Positions 51,196-60,784 of a DNA stretch of 64,000 bases are shown one piece after another (within the stretch, counting starts at the first letter, position 1; each line of letters starts with the position of its first letter). The notes beneath the pieces were generated by a model. It was not told where the DNA came from, did no database searches, and saw only the letters and a program-made list of their open reading frames with translations. Position numbers and translations under genes: made by a program. Source of the stretch: Rhizobium sp. NFR03 (lineage in GTDB: Bacteria > Pseudomonadota > Alphaproteobacteria > Rhizobiales > Rhizobiaceae). The stretch is from NCBI RefSeq assembly GCF_900111275.1, contig NZ_FOGR01000011.1, positions 62,001 through 126,000 on the forward strand, read 5' to 3'.

Positions 51196-52917
51196 ATGGA
51201 CGAGAAACATGAGGGCAAGGGTGGAAACACCAGTGCCGGAGAGCGCACGCTGACCAACCGGCAGGGGCACCCGATTACCAACAACCAGTCGCAGCGCACC
51301 GTCGGCGCACGCGGTCCGGCCACGCTGGAAAACTACCAGTTTCTGGAAAAGATCACGCATTTCGATCGGGAGCGCATTCCGGAACGCGTGGTGCATGCCC
51401 GCGGCTTCGTCTGCTATGGCGAGTTCGAGGCGACCGGCAAGATCGGCGATGAGCCGTCTGCGACCTATACCCGCGCAAGGCTGTTTCAGGAGGCGGGGAA
51501 GAAGACGCCGCTGGCCATCCGGTTCTCCACCGTTATCGGTGGGCGGGATTCTTCGGAGGTTGCGCGAGACCCACGGGGCTTTGCGGTCAAGTTCTACACG
51601 GAAGACGGCAACTGGGATCTTGTCGGTAACAACCTCGCGGTCTTCTTCATCCGAGATGCGATCAAGTTTCCCGACGTGATCCACTCGCTCAAGCCCGATC
51701 CGGTGACATTCCGGCAGGAGCCGAACCGGATCTTCGACTTTATGAGCCAGACACCGGAATCCATGCACATGCTGACGCACCTGTTCAGCCCGCGTGGCAT
51801 ACCCGCCAGCTATCGCCACATGGAAGGGTTTGGCGTCAACACCTACAAGATGGTCAATGCCAAGGGCGACACCTGTCTTGTGAAATACCATTTCCACCCG
51901 CGCGCGGGGCTTGCGAGCCTCACGGCAGCCGAAGCCGCGAAGGTCCAGGGTCAGGATTTCGGCTCTGCCTCCAAGGACCTGTTCACGGCGATCGAGCGGG
52001 GCGAATACCCACAGTGGGACGTGTATGTACAGATCATGGAGGATCACGACCATCCGGAGCTGGACTGGGATCCGCTGGATGACACCAAGATCTGGCCGGA
52101 GCGCGATTTTCCGTTGCGGCACATCGGCGTTATGACGCTCAATCGCAATGTCGAGGATTTCTTCAACGAGAACGAGCAGATCGCCATGGGCACGGGCGTA
52201 CTGGTCGACGGACTGGATTTCTCCGACGACAAGATGCTGGTCGGTCGCACCTTTTCCTATTCCGACACGCAGCGTTATCGGGTTGGCACGAACTACCTGC
52301 AACTTCCGGTCAATCAGGCAAAAAACGCTGCCGTCTCCACCCATCTCAGTGGCGGGCAAATGTCCTATCGTCGCGATCTGGCCCCGGGCCAGAACCCGCA
52401 TGTGAACTACGAGCCGTCCATCCATGACGGATTGCAGGAATCCCGACGCGACGAGCCCAACAATCCGCCGGAGATCCACGGCCGCCTGACCCGCAGCGTT
52501 CTGGAGCGCCGCAACGATTATGTTCAGGCGCGCGGCCGGTTCTGCACGATGATGGACTGGGAGCGAGACGACCTGATCTTCAATATGGGCGATCTGCTGA
52601 AGCAGTGCGAGCGGGATGTTCAGGAGCGGATGGTCTGGCACTTCTTCATGGTTCACGATGCCTATGGCCGCGGCGTCGGTGAAATCCTGGGTATCGGCGC
52701 CGAGGATATCCGCCATCTCGGCCCGCTTCCCAAGCAGGTCCTGACGGAAGAGGAAAACCGGAGACTGGAAAATCTCGGCAGCAACGGGGACGTGATCGAT
52801 CCGGCGTTCTGGGGGCAGTGGACCAGCTCGGTTCGCAACCACAAGGCTTCGGCCGAAGAGGTGCTGGGCGGACGTCTCCCCGATGAGGGCATGCCGCAGC
52901 CGCGTGCTGCGGAGTAG
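51196..52917 (+). CDS. Monofunctional heme catalase
   Basis: A 573-residue catalase. Distal His67 lies in [11 protein letters not shown], catalytic Asn in [11 protein letters not shown] (about residue 145), and the heme-ligand Tyr in [13 protein letters not shown] further 70-100 residues follow the core, but there is no flavodoxin-like domain of large-subunit catalases. It removes hydrogen peroxide. GAGCAGAGG precedes the start and a strong terminator follows. It is divergent from the LysR gene at 51038, but the LysR family member does not look like OxyR. Confidence 0.92.
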   Translation: MDEKHEGKGGNTSAGERTLTNRQGHPITNNQSQRTVGARGPATLENYQFLEKITHFDRERIPERVVHARGFVCYGEFEATGKIGDEPSATYTRARLFQEAGKKTPLAIRFSTVIGGRDSSEVARDPRGFAVKFYTEDGNWDLVGNNLAVFFIRDAIKFPDVIHSLKPDPVTFRQEPNRIFDFMSQTPESMHMLTHLFSPRGIPASYRHMEGFGVNTYKMVNAKGDTCLVKYHFHPRAGLASLTAAEAAKVQGQDFGSASKDLFTAIERGEYPQWDVYVQIMEDHDHPELDWDPLDDTKIWPERDFPLRHIGVMTLNRNVEDFFNENEQIAMGTGVLVDGLDFSDDKMLVGRTFSYSDTQRYRVGTNYLQLPVNQAKNAAVSTHLSGGQMSYRRDLAPGQNPHVNYEPSIHDGLQESRRDEPNNPPEIHGRLTRSVLERRNDYVQARGRFCTMMDWERDDLIFNMGDLLKQCERDVQERMVWHFFMVHDAYGRGVGEILGIGAEDIRHLGPLPKQVLTEEENRRLENLGSNGDVIDPAFWGQWTSSVRNHKASAEEVLGGRLPDEGMPQPRAAE

Positions 52918-52924
52918 CCATCAG

Positions 52925-52956
52925 GCGCACCGGCCTTGTCGGCCGGTGCGCTTTTT
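52925..52956 (+). terminator. Rho-independent terminator after catalase
   Basis: GCGCACCGGCC (52925-52935) and GGCCGGTGCGC (52941-52951) form a perfect 11-base stem with a 5-base loop, followed by TTTTT. It starts 8 bases after the catalase stop. It is the most classical terminator in the window. Confidence 0.9.
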
Positions 52957-52962
52957 CTCAGG

Positions 52963-53460
52963 TCACAGTTTTTTTCCGGTGAGCAGTTCTGCAAGTGTCA
53001 CCGGCCGCAGCCCGCGCGCATCCACGCCGACATCGAACTGCCGTGGCATGGGTTTCAGACGTCCGTGCGAATGACCGTGCAGGTCGATCGATTTCTTGCC
53101 CATCTTGTTCCATGTGCGGAACGCGTAGTGGCAGAGGATCAGATGGTGACCGTCGAGAACCATTTCCGCATAGGCCTGCACGCTCGACCAGCCCTGTGCT
53201 CCGGTCGTCGTTTCCGGATCATTATTGCCGATGATCAGATGCTTGCGGCCATTCAAGGCGCCGAGCAGGGTTTCGCAATCCCCCCGTTTCGAAATCACGT
53301 CGCCGAGATGCCAGACCTCGTCGTCCTTGCCGACGACAGTATTCCAGTTCGCAATCAGCGCGGCATCGTGCTCAGCCATGGTCGAAAAGGGACGGCGGTC
53401 GATGCGCAGGACGCGCGGGTCGCCGAAATGCGTATCGGCGGTAAAGTAGATCATCGGCAT
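52963..53460 (-). CDS. Metallophosphoesterase
   Basis: A 165-residue calcineurin-like phosphoesterase with the five metal/active-site blocks: FTADTHFGD, WHLGDVISKRGD, IIGNNDPE, ILCHYAFRTW and LHGHSHGRL. Such compact enzymes act on phosphodiesters or phosphomonoesters; the substrate is unknown. It ends 6 bases from the catalase terminator and is transcribed toward it. Confidence 0.87.
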   Translation of the reverse strand: MPMIYFTADTHFGDPRVLRIDRRPFSTMAEHDAALIANWNTVVGKDDEVWHLGDVISKRGDCETLLGALNGRKHLIIGNNDPETTTGAQGWSSVQAYAEMVLDGHHLILCHYAFRTWNKMGKKSIDLHGHSHGRLKPMPRQFDVGVDARGLRPVTLAELLTGKKL

Positions 53461-53554
53461 GATCTGGGGCCGGCAATGGCGAGATCAACCCTGCTCAAGC
53501 CCGGCGATTGCCGTGCTGCTTGATCAATCGGATCCGCGCCACAGGTTTCCCCCT

Positions 53555-53731
53555 ATGAAGGAACAGCGCTACACGAAATCCAGTCTTCCGCAGAAAATCT
53601 GTGCCGCCTGTGGCAGGCCATTCGCGTGGCGGAAAAAATGGGCGCGGGACTGGGATAACGTCAAGACCTGCTCGGAGCGCTGCAAGGGCGAACTGCGTCG
53701 GAAGCCATCGGCAGCGACCAATGCCGGGTAA
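53555..53731 (+). CDS. DUF2256 family small zinc-ribbon-like protein
   Basis: A 58-residue protein with the DUF2256 pattern QKICAACGRPFAWRKKW and WDNVKTCSERCK: four cysteines in two CxxC/CxxxC-like pairs likely bind zinc. Function unknown; the family is widespread and often near photolyase or redox genes. ATG 53555 matches family starts; the frame upstream is open but unlikely coding. Confidence 0.8.
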   Translation: MKEQRYTKSSLPQKICAACGRPFAWRKKWARDWDNVKTCSERCKGELRRKPSAATNAG

Positions 53732-53865
53732 GGGGCGCGCCATCTCATGGCCGGACTGTACTCACGAGCAGGTTGGTCTATAGAGTCCCACCGCAGGGCG
53801 CAGAATGAAAGTTCGGATCGCCCAAGGCCCAGGCAAGCAGGCGCGGCGGGAACAGGGATAGCAAG

Positions 53866-55179
53866 ATGACCTCGATAACGATGGACGAGGCACTGGATCG
53901 CGCCGGCACCGGTCGGTTCCAGCGCAGGCTGCTCGGCGTGTTCGGACTTGTCTGGACGGCCGATGCCATGCAGGTGCTCGCGGTTGGCTTCACCGCGGCT
54001 TCCATTGCGGCGACCTTCGGGCTGACGGTGCCTCAGGCACTGCAGACGGGGACGCTGTTCTTCCTCGGCATGCTCATCGGCGCCGTGGTTTTTGGGCGGC
54101 TGGCAGACAGGTGGGGCCGTCGGCGCGTGTTGCTCCTCACTGTCGCCTGCGACGCCGTCTTCGGCGCACTCTCGGTTTTCGCGCCGGATTTCACGAGCCT
54201 GCTCGCCTTGCGCTTCCTGACCGGTATTGCTGTCGGCGGCACCCTGCCGGTCGACTACGCCATGATGGCGGAGTTCCTGCCTGCGCGGAATCGTGGCCGC
54301 TGGCTCGTCATGCTCGAAGGTTTCTGGGCAGTGGGAACGCTGGCGATTGCGCTTGCTGCATGGGCCGCAAGCATTGCCGGGGTGGCGGATGCCTGGCGGT
54401 ACATCTTCGCCGTTACGGCACTGCCTGCCATCGTCGGCGTTGGCCTGCGGTTCTTCGTGCCGGAATCGCCCTATTATCTGCTGCGCGCCGGACGTGCCGA
54501 CGAGGCGAAAGCCATCGTCAACCGCATGCTGACCCTGCACGGAAAGCCCGCTCTGAAAGCTGGCGAACGTCTGGTCGCGGCGCCCGGAACGGCGTCCGAA
54601 GGCGTTTTTTCTCCCGCCTTGCGCCGCCGCAGCCTGCTGATCCTCGCTGTCTGGTTCCTGGTCTCCGTTTCCTATTACGGTATCTTCACCTGGATGCCGG
54701 CGCGCCTCGCGAGCGAGGGCTTCGGCTTCGTGCGCGGCTATGGCTTTCTCGTGTTCGTGGCGCTGGCGCAGATCCCCGGCTACGCGCTTGCCGCCTTTGG
54801 CGTGGAGCGATGGGGGCGTCGCCCAACGCTGATCGGGTTCTGCCTCCTCTCCGCACTCGGCTGCCTGCTCTTCGTCCTCTCGCCGGACGACCTCCTGATC
54901 GGGGCATCCCTGCTCGTGATGAGTTTCGCGCTGCTGGGAACGTGGGGTGCGCTCTATGCCTTCACACCGGAACTCTACCCTACCGCATCCCGCGCGACCG
55001 GCATGGGTGCTGCCGGTGCCGTGGCACGGCTCGGCGGCCTCACCGCGCCGACGCTGATGACATTCGTCGTTACATTCGGGGTTGGCGTCGCGGTCGGGCT
55101 GTTTGCAGCCCTTCTCGTTTGCGCGGCCTTTGCCGCCCGGATGATCGATGCGGAGACGCGGCAGTCATCGTTGGGGTGA
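53866..55179 (+). CDS. MFS transporter (sugar/organic-acid porter type)
   Basis: A 437-residue inner-membrane protein with 12 predicted helices. MFS motif A is GRLADRWGRRRVL (loop 2-3), and the second-half copy is VERWGRRPTLIG. RFLTGIAVGGTLPVDYAMMA is typical of the NiaP/AAHS-like branch, which carries nicotinate, aromatic acids or similar. The central loop (about 200-250) is cytoplasmic. Near but not in an operon with the aromatic genes. AGGGA lies upstream of ATG 53866. Confidence 0.85.
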   Translation: MTSITMDEALDRAGTGRFQRRLLGVFGLVWTADAMQVLAVGFTAASIAATFGLTVPQALQTGTLFFLGMLIGAVVFGRLADRWGRRRVLLLTVACDAVFGALSVFAPDFTSLLALRFLTGIAVGGTLPVDYAMMAEFLPARNRGRWLVMLEGFWAVGTLAIALAAWAASIAGVADAWRYIFAVTALPAIVGVGLRFFVPESPYYLLRAGRADEAKAIVNRMLTLHGKPALKAGERLVAAPGTASEGVFSPALRRRSLLILAVWFLVSVSYYGIFTWMPARLASEGFGFVRGYGFLVFVALAQIPGYALAAFGVERWGRRPTLIGFCLLSALGCLLFVLSPDDLLIGASLLVMSFALLGTWGALYAFTPELYPTASRATGMGAAGAVARLGGLTAPTLMTFVVTFGVGVAVGLFAALLVCAAFAARMIDAETRQSSLG

Positions 55180-55193
55180 GCTTATCTGCCTCT

Positions 55194-55769
55194 TTAAGAA
55201 GCCTTTGGCTTGGTGGTCTCACCTTCCGCCTTGATCCAGGCCCGCGTTTCCCGCAGCACTTCATCGGATAGCGCGGGATCGACGATAGCCCGTGAAAGGA
55301 TCATCGCGCCGACCATGGCCGCCCAGCTGCCGATCAGGGCACGTCGCTGCTCCGGGTGCGTTTCACCGTCTTCCGTCCGGCTCATGCGCGCGAGCTGCGC
55401 TTGCAGTCCCTCGGTGATCGCGGCCCGTACTGCCGTCCCCTGATGACGGCTTTCTCCGCTCAAACTTGCGATGGGGCAACCGTTTCCCGGATGATCGCGA
55501 TGGCGGGGGGTGAGATACTGGTCGAGATAGGCAGACATATCCCGCGTGTCGTCTGCGCTCGCAGTGAAGGTACTTGCCAGAGCCTGGGCTGCCAGATCGT
55601 CTTTTGAAGTAAAGTGGCCGTAAAACCCGCCATGGGTCAAACCGGCAGCCTTCATCACCTCGGAGACGGTGACGGCGTCAAAACCCTTTTCCCGGAAAAG
55701 CCTGCTCGCCGCATCCAAAATCCTGAGGCGATTCTCCGCCATCTGCTCTCGACTGACCTTCACTTCCAT
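55194..55769 (-). CDS. TetR family regulator
   Basis: A 191-residue protein: DNA-binding domain at about 10-55 (RLFREKGFDAVTVSEVMKAAG, THGGFYGHFTSKDDL), then a ligand domain. The GFYGHF variant is typical of regulators for reductase/SDR targets. ATG 55769 follows GGGAGA; the open frame continues to 55865 but without family similarity. The intergenic region to the divergent SDR gene holds two TCATCA-type dyads, so it probably represses that SDR gene, the oxidoreductase after it, and itself. Confidence 0.88.
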   Translation of the reverse strand: MEVKVSREQMAENRLRILDAASRLFREKGFDAVTVSEVMKAAGLTHGGFYGHFTSKDDLAAQALASTFTASADDTRDMSAYLDQYLTPRHRDHPGNGCPIASLSGESRHQGTAVRAAITEGLQAQLARMSRTEDGETHPEQRRALIGSWAAMVGAMILSRAIVDPALSDEVLRETRAWIKAEGETTKPKAS

Positions 55770-55950
55770 CGTCTCCCGAATCCGTGCCGCTAACGCCGTA
55801 CAGGCGGCAATCATGATCATTGTCATCAATGTAAAGGCTGCAACCTGCGAAGGCAATGCCGGCATGGAATGCTTCCTGACACATTAGCGACACGGCATTT
55901 TTCCCGGAATGGGCCTGAGGAATTCCACCACGTAAGCCGTTGACAGTTTC

Positions 55951-55994
55951 ATGATAGTCATCATAAATAAAACAATGATGATAACCGTCATCAT
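55951..55994. promoter_or_regulatory. Two inverted repeats, candidate TetR operators
   Basis: ATGAT-AGTC-ATCAT (55951-55964) and ATGATGA-TAACCG-TCATCAT (55975-55994) are consecutive dyads with the same half site, 11 bases apart. They precede the SDR start at 56025 and belong to the divergent tetR promoter region. A further ATGATCAT (55813-55820) plus GTCATCA lies closer to tetR. TetR operators of this size are usual. Confidence 0.7.
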
Positions 55995-56024
55995 TAGAAC
56001 CCGTTCGTAAAGCGAGAGTGCATC

Positions 56025-56813
56025 GTGTCCAATCTCCCAGCAGTTCTCATCACCGGCGCATCCACCGGTATCGGCGAAGTCTACGCCGAACGTTTTGCCC
56101 GTCGCGGGCATGACCTCATCCTCGTCGCCCGCAACAAGACCCGACTGGATGCCGTCGCGGCGCGGCTGATCCAGGAAAGCGGTGTCGCCATCGATATCAT
56201 TCAGGCCGACCTTACCCTGGTCGCCGATCTCGAAATCGTTGAGGCGCGTCTTCGTGACGACGCGACGATCGGCGTACTGATCAACAATGCCGGCGCCAAT
56301 CTGCGTGGCGGTTTCCTCACCCAGACCCCTGAAGACGTTGCCCGGCTGGTCGCTTTGAACACGACCGCCGTGGTTCGTCTGGCCAGCGCCGTCGCACCGC
56401 GATTTGCCGAGGCGGGGTCGGGCGCCATCGTGAACATCTCTTCGGTCGTGGGCCTTGCACCCGAGTTCGCCATGTCGGTCTATGGCGCGACGAAGGCCTT
56501 CGTTACCTTCCTCTCGCAGAGCCTTGCAGTCGAGCTCGGTCCGAAGGGCGTCTATGTCCAGGCGGTGCTTCCTGCCGCGACCCGTACCGAGATCTGGGAG
56601 CATTCCGGCATCGACGTCAACACGATGACGGGCGTCATGGACGTTGCGGAACTGGTCGATGCCGCGCTCGTCGGCTATGATCGACGTGAAGCCGTCTCCA
56701 TCCCGCCGCTGCCCGATGTTGGCCAGTGGGAAACCTATCAGTCCGCCCGCCAGGCAATGCTTCCGAACACGCGCCAAGAACATGCCGCGGAGCGCTATCG
56801 CACTGCCGGATAA
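56025..56813 (+). CDS. Short-chain dehydrogenase/reductase
   Basis: A 262-residue classical SDR: TGASTGIGEVYAERFARRG (cofactor), NNAGANLRGG, catalytic Ser in IVNISSVVGLAP and YGATK. It starts with GTG (AGCGAGAG upstream). It is divergent from the TetR gene and followed, 107 bases later, by a quinone-oxidoreductase-like gene, a pairing often involved in detoxifying reactive carbonyls. Substrate unknown. Confidence 0.87.
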   Translation: MSNLPAVLITGASTGIGEVYAERFARRGHDLILVARNKTRLDAVAARLIQESGVAIDIIQADLTLVADLEIVEARLRDDATIGVLINNAGANLRGGFLTQTPEDVARLVALNTTAVVRLASAVAPRFAEAGSGAIVNISSVVGLAPEFAMSVYGATKAFVTFLSQSLAVELGPKGVYVQAVLPAATRTEIWEHSGIDVNTMTGVMDVAELVDAALVGYDRREAVSIPPLPDVGQWETYQSARQAMLPNTRQEHAAERYRTAG

Positions 56814-56920
56814 GGCGGTCACCGAATGCACCCGTCGCGACACCGCGCCGGGTGGGGACCATCGACAGCCGGCAGGCTGACGCTGGTCAACATGCGGGCG
56901 CAGCAGACCGGAGATGACGC

Positions 56921-57922
56921 GTGAAAGCCTATGTCGTAGAAAAATACAAGAAGAACGGCCCATTGACGCTCGTCGATCGGCCGGCCCCGCAGGTTCAGGC
57001 TAACGACGTGCTCGTTCGCATCGAAGCGACAGCTGTCAATGTGCTCGACTCGAAGATCCGCAACGGCGAGTTCAAGATCTTCCTTCCCTATCGTCCGCCT
57101 TTCATTCTCGGCCACGATGTCGCCGGTACGGTTATCGAAGCCGGATCCGGCGTCAGCCGCTTCAAGGTCGGCGATGAGATCTATGCCCGGCCGAGGGATC
57201 ACCGTATCGGAACATTCGCGGAGTTCATCGCCATCGACGAGAGCGATGTCGCATTGAAACCGCGCACGCTGACGATCGAAGAGGCATCCTGCATTCCCCT
57301 GGTCGCGTTGACCGCTTGGCAGGCGCTGGTCGATGTCGCCAACGTCAAGCCGGGCCAGAAGGTCTTCGTTCAGGCGGGCTCGGGCGGCGTGGGCACGGTT
57401 GCGATCCAGCTTGCCAAGTATCTGGGCGCAACGGTTGCGACCACGACGAGCGCAAAGAATGCCGCTCTCGTCAAAAGCCTCGGTGCCGACATCGTCATCG
57501 ACTACCAGACGGATGACTTCGAGAAGGTCCTCTCCGGCTATGACGTCGTACTGCACAGCCAGGATCCGAAGACGCTTGCGAAATCGCTGAACGTCCTGAA
57601 ACCGGGCGGCCATCTCGTTTCCATTTCGGGCCCGCCTGACCCGGGCTTTGCCGATGCAATGAAGCTGAACGGGTTCCTGAAACTGGTTATCCGGCTGCTG
57701 AGCCGCAGTGCGCGAAAGCGGGCCAAGCGTCTCGGCGTCCACTATTCCTTCCTGTTGATGCACGCGGACGGGCGGCAGCTGGAGCAGATCGCCGGGCTGA
57801 TCGACAAGGGCATCGTCCGCCCTGTCGTGGACAAAGTTTTCCCTTTTTCGCAAACGCCTGATGCTCTTGCCTATGTCGAGACGGGACGTGCCAAGGGCAA
57901 GGTCGTGATCAAGGTCGGTTAA
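56921..57922 (+). CDS. Zinc-independent MDR-type NADP oxidoreductase (quinone oxidoreductase-like)
   Basis: A 333-residue medium-chain reductase: N-terminal GroES-like domain (LGHDVAGTVIEAGSGVSRFK), coenzyme motif VQAGSGGVGTVAIQLAK (about 150-166). Zinc-binding cysteines of alcohol dehydrogenases are absent, which is typical of quinone or enone reductases. GTG start with GGAG. Same direction as the SDR gene, likely under the same TetR repressor. Confidence 0.86.
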   Translation: MKAYVVEKYKKNGPLTLVDRPAPQVQANDVLVRIEATAVNVLDSKIRNGEFKIFLPYRPPFILGHDVAGTVIEAGSGVSRFKVGDEIYARPRDHRIGTFAEFIAIDESDVALKPRTLTIEEASCIPLVALTAWQALVDVANVKPGQKVFVQAGSGGVGTVAIQLAKYLGATVATTTSAKNAALVKSLGADIVIDYQTDDFEKVLSGYDVVLHSQDPKTLAKSLNVLKPGGHLVSISGPPDPGFADAMKLNGFLKLVIRLLSRSARKRAKRLGVHYSFLLMHADGRQLEQIAGLIDKGIVRPVVDKVFPFSQTPDALAYVETGRAKGKVVIKVG

Positions 57923-57934
57923 GACGCTCGTGAC

Positions 57935-57968
57935 ACCGTAGCGGGCAATGTATCGTGTCCGCTACGGT
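57935..57968. terminator. Hairpin between convergent oxidoreductase and gnd
   Basis: ACCGTAGCGG (57935-57944) and CCGCTACGGT (57959-57968) are perfect 10-base inverted repeats with a 14-base loop, 13 bases after one stop and 13 bases from the other. No T run; the placement supports a shared transcript end. Confidence 0.65.
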
Positions 57969-57980
57969 CTCATGTGATGA

Positions 57981-58991
57981 TCAGCTTTTCGGTTTCTCGT
58001 GGTGACCGCCGAAAGCAAAGCGCATGGCTGAGAGCAGCTTGTCGCCGAATTCGGCCTCGCCCTGGGAGGTGAACCGCTGATAGAGCGCGGACGAGAGAAC
58101 GGGCACCGGCACGCCGGTGTCGATGGCCGCCTTGACCGTCCAGCGGCCTTCGCCGGAATCCGACACACGGCCGCTGAACCCGGCGAGTTCTGGGTCTGCC
58201 TTCAGTGCGCCAGCCGTCAGATCGAGCAGCCATGAGCTGACGACGCTGCCATGGCGCCAGACTTCAGCGATCGCCGGGAGATCCAGGTCGAACTGGTAGT
58301 ATTTCGGCTGTTGCAGCGGGCTGGTTTCTGCATCTGCCGCGCGCGCGGCCTTGCCGGCATTGGCCGACTTGAGAAGGTTCATGCCTTCCGCATAAGCGGC
58401 CATCATTCCGTATTCGATGCCGTTATGCACCATCTTGACGAAGTGTCCGGAGCCGCTTGGCCCGCAATGCAGATAGCCCCGATCCGCGGTCTTCATGTCT
58501 TCGCTGACGTCGGCGGGATCGATATCTCCGCCGGGAGCGAGGGTCGCGAAGATGGGGTCGAGATGACGCACGGCATCGTCAGGCCCGCCGATCATCAGGC
58601 AGTAGCCGCGATCGAGACCCCAGACGCCGCCGCTCGTTCCCACGTCCACGTAATTGAGCGAACGGACAGAGAGGCGTTCGGCGCGGTCGACATCGTCATG
58701 GTAGAAGGAGTTGCCCCCGTCGATGATGATGTCGCCGGGCACCATGTGCGCGGCCACCCGCTCGAGGTTCTCATCCGTAATCGCGGCCGGCAGCATCAGC
58801 CACACCGCGGCCGGCTTTGCGAGCTTCGACACCAACTCTTCCACCGAGGCGGCACCCACGGCGCCTTCGGCAACGAGTGCTGCGACACTTGCGGGGTTGA
58901 TGTCGTAAACGACACACTCATGGCCCCCGCGCAGCAGGCGACGCACCATATTGGCGCCCATCCTGCCAAGTCCCATCATTCCGATCTGCAT
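57981..58991 (-). CDS. gnd: 6-phosphogluconate dehydrogenase, short form (decarboxylating)
   Basis: A 336-residue protein with cofactor motif GLGRMGANMVRRL, IIIDGGNSFYHDD, substrate motif SGGVWGLDRGYCLMIGG and catalytic GHFVKMVHNGIEYGMM (Lys and Asn). The length matches the short Gnd/GndA branch (about 300-335) rather than the 470-residue E. coli enzyme. It oxidises and decarboxylates 6-phosphogluconate to ribulose 5-phosphate; short forms are often NAD-dependent. The antiporter and GH15 genes lie immediately upstream on the same strand. Confidence 0.9.
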   Translation of the reverse strand: MQIGMMGLGRMGANMVRRLLRGGHECVVYDINPASVAALVAEGAVGAASVEELVSKLAKPAAVWLMLPAAITDENLERVAAHMVPGDIIIDGGNSFYHDDVDRAERLSVRSLNYVDVGTSGGVWGLDRGYCLMIGGPDDAVRHLDPIFATLAPGGDIDPADVSEDMKTADRGYLHCGPSGSGHFVKMVHNGIEYGMMAAYAEGMNLLKSANAGKAARAADAETSPLQQPKYYQFDLDLPAIAEVWRHGSVVSSWLLDLTAGALKADPELAGFSGRVSDSGEGRWTVKAAIDTGVPVPVLSSALYQRFTSQGEAEFGDKLLSAMRFAFGGHHEKPKS

Positions 58992-59097
58992 TGGATTGAA
59001 ACCTTCCTGCTTCTGTCGCCGGTTGCTGGCGGCAGGCTCTATGTAGGCCGTTTCGGGCGCGAGGGAACCTCCCGTCGAGTGGCTCGACGCGCTTCCC

Positions 59098-60741
59098 TCA
59101 TGTTGCCGAACTCAAACGCGCCTCTGTCAGGTCGATCTCGCGGACGATCCGCCGCGCCATCTCGTCTGGCAGCTTGCGCGCGCGGGCCATCTTGAGGATC
59201 TGGTCGCGCTCGGCGCGTGCGCCGGCAAGCCGCAGAACCCGCTCGATCTCCTCCACCTTGCGGATCTGGTCGTTCTCATCGATGGAGCGCGATCGTCCAT
59301 CGATGCGCTGGCGATAGACCTCCATCAGGCGCGTGCCGACATCGGCATAGAGATCGGCATCGTTGCGGCCGGTGCCAAGCCGGTGCTGCGTGGCTTCGAT
59401 GGCCTTGATCGCAGCTTCGGCAGCGGCGATGCGCGCCTCGTCCTCCTCACGCTGATGAGAAGGTTCGGGCGGCAGTTCGAGGTCGCGCAGCAGTGCCGGC
59501 AGGGCGATGCTCGCTGTGATGAGCGAGACGATGATGACGCCGGCTGCGAGAAAGATCACGAGATCGCGGGCAGGGAAAGGCGAGCCGTCATTCATGACCA
59601 GCGGCAAGGTCAGAATGCCGGCCAGCGTGATCGCACCCCGGACACCCGCAACGGAGATTGCGATAACGAGACGCCAGCTTGGCTTGTGGATGACTTCCCC
59701 ACGGCGGGCTGCCTTGAACAGCGTGAAGCGCAGGGACACCCAGACCCAGGCCAGCCTGAGACCGGCGAGCGCCAGCGTGATGGCGACGACGTAGTATCCA
59801 AGCCAGATCGGATGCAGGTGGCCGGTGTCGCTGACGATGCGTGCGGCACCCGAAGCGATGCCCGGAAGCTGTTCGCCGAGCAGCACGAAGATGATGCCGT
59901 TCATGGTGAACTGGACCGTATCCCACACGGCGGCGCGGCGTACGCGGGTCACGGCGAGAACCTTGCCGCGCTGCTCCTCATAGCTCATGGCGATGCCGGC
60001 CGCGACAGCCGCGAGAATGCCCGAACAATGCAGATGCTCCGCCAGCAGATAGGCGCCGAACGGAATGAGGATGCTGATCAGGATCTGCGAGCCCGTCTCT
60101 TCGCCGAGCTTGCGCGACACGACATCCTTTGCGCGGGTTACCAGCCACGTCAGTCCGAGGCCGACGGCGATGCCGCCGATTGCCAGCCACAGGAATGTCA
60201 GCACAGCTTCTCCGGCCGAAAACGTGCCGGTCAGCGTGGCGGCGACGGCAAAACGCATGCAGACAAGACCGGAGGCATCGTTGAGGAGCGATTCCCCTTC
60301 CAGAATATGCATCACCCGCTTGGGAATCGGCACGCGGGCCGTGATGGCGGAGACGGCGATGGGGTCCGTCGGCGAGAGGATGGCGGCGAGGGCGAAGGCG
60401 ACCGGCAACGGGATCGCCGGCACCATCCAGTGGATGAAGAAGCCGATGCCGAGAACCGTGAAGATGACGAGCCCCAGCGCAAGCTCCAGAATGGTGGCTT
60501 TGTCATGAAACAGCCCTTCCTTGGGAATACGCCACCCGTCGAGAAACAGCAGCGGCGGCAGGAAGAGCAGGAAGAACAGCGTCGGCTCCAGCGTGATCGC
60601 GGAACCCGTGACGGTTGCCAGCAGGGCCCCAAGACCGATCTGGACAAGCGGCACCGGCACGGCGATCGGCGACAGCCGCGCCAGCATGCCGCTGATCACC
60701 ACGGCGAGCAGCAGGAACAGGGAAATCGTCACACCTTCCAT
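59098..60741 (-). CDS. Na+/H+ antiporter, CPA1 family
   Basis: A 547-residue inner-membrane protein with about 12 helices in residues 1-400, including the ion-site motifs SPTDPIAVSAI and EGESLLNDASGLV. A hydrophilic C-terminal tail of about 130 residues (RDLELPPEPSHQREEDEARI, then heptad-like charged stretches) is probably cytoplasmic and regulatory. It exports Na+ (or K+) in exchange for protons. It lies between gnd and a GH15 gene on the same strand. Confidence 0.9.
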   Translation of the reverse strand: MEGVTISLFLLLAVVISGMLARLSPIAVPVPLVQIGLGALLATVTGSAITLEPTLFFLLFLPPLLFLDGWRIPKEGLFHDKATILELALGLVIFTVLGIGFFIHWMVPAIPLPVAFALAAILSPTDPIAVSAITARVPIPKRVMHILEGESLLNDASGLVCMRFAVAATLTGTFSAGEAVLTFLWLAIGGIAVGLGLTWLVTRAKDVVSRKLGEETGSQILISILIPFGAYLLAEHLHCSGILAAVAAGIAMSYEEQRGKVLAVTRVRRAAVWDTVQFTMNGIIFVLLGEQLPGIASGAARIVSDTGHLHPIWLGYYVVAITLALAGLRLAWVWVSLRFTLFKAARRGEVIHKPSWRLVIAISVAGVRGAITLAGILTLPLVMNDGSPFPARDLVIFLAAGVIIVSLITASIALPALLRDLELPPEPSHQREEDEARIAAAEAAIKAIEATQHRLGTGRNDADLYADVGTRLMEVYRQRIDGRSRSIDENDQIRKVEEIERVLRLAGARAERDQILKMARARKLPDEMARRIVREIDLTEARLSSAT

Positions 60742-60784
60742 GATCGTCCTTTTATCCGTCGCATGGTTCGTCTTTTCTTCGGAG

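Noticed and set aside
51038-51196. OxyR-katalase pair
   Set aside because: The LysR protein divergent from catalase lacks the redox-active cysteine pair of OxyR and is better placed to regulate the polyamine operon on its own strand.
51046-52842. A 598-residue open frame on the minus strand
   Set aside because: Shadow of the catalase gene, which has all heme and active-site residues and a downstream terminator.
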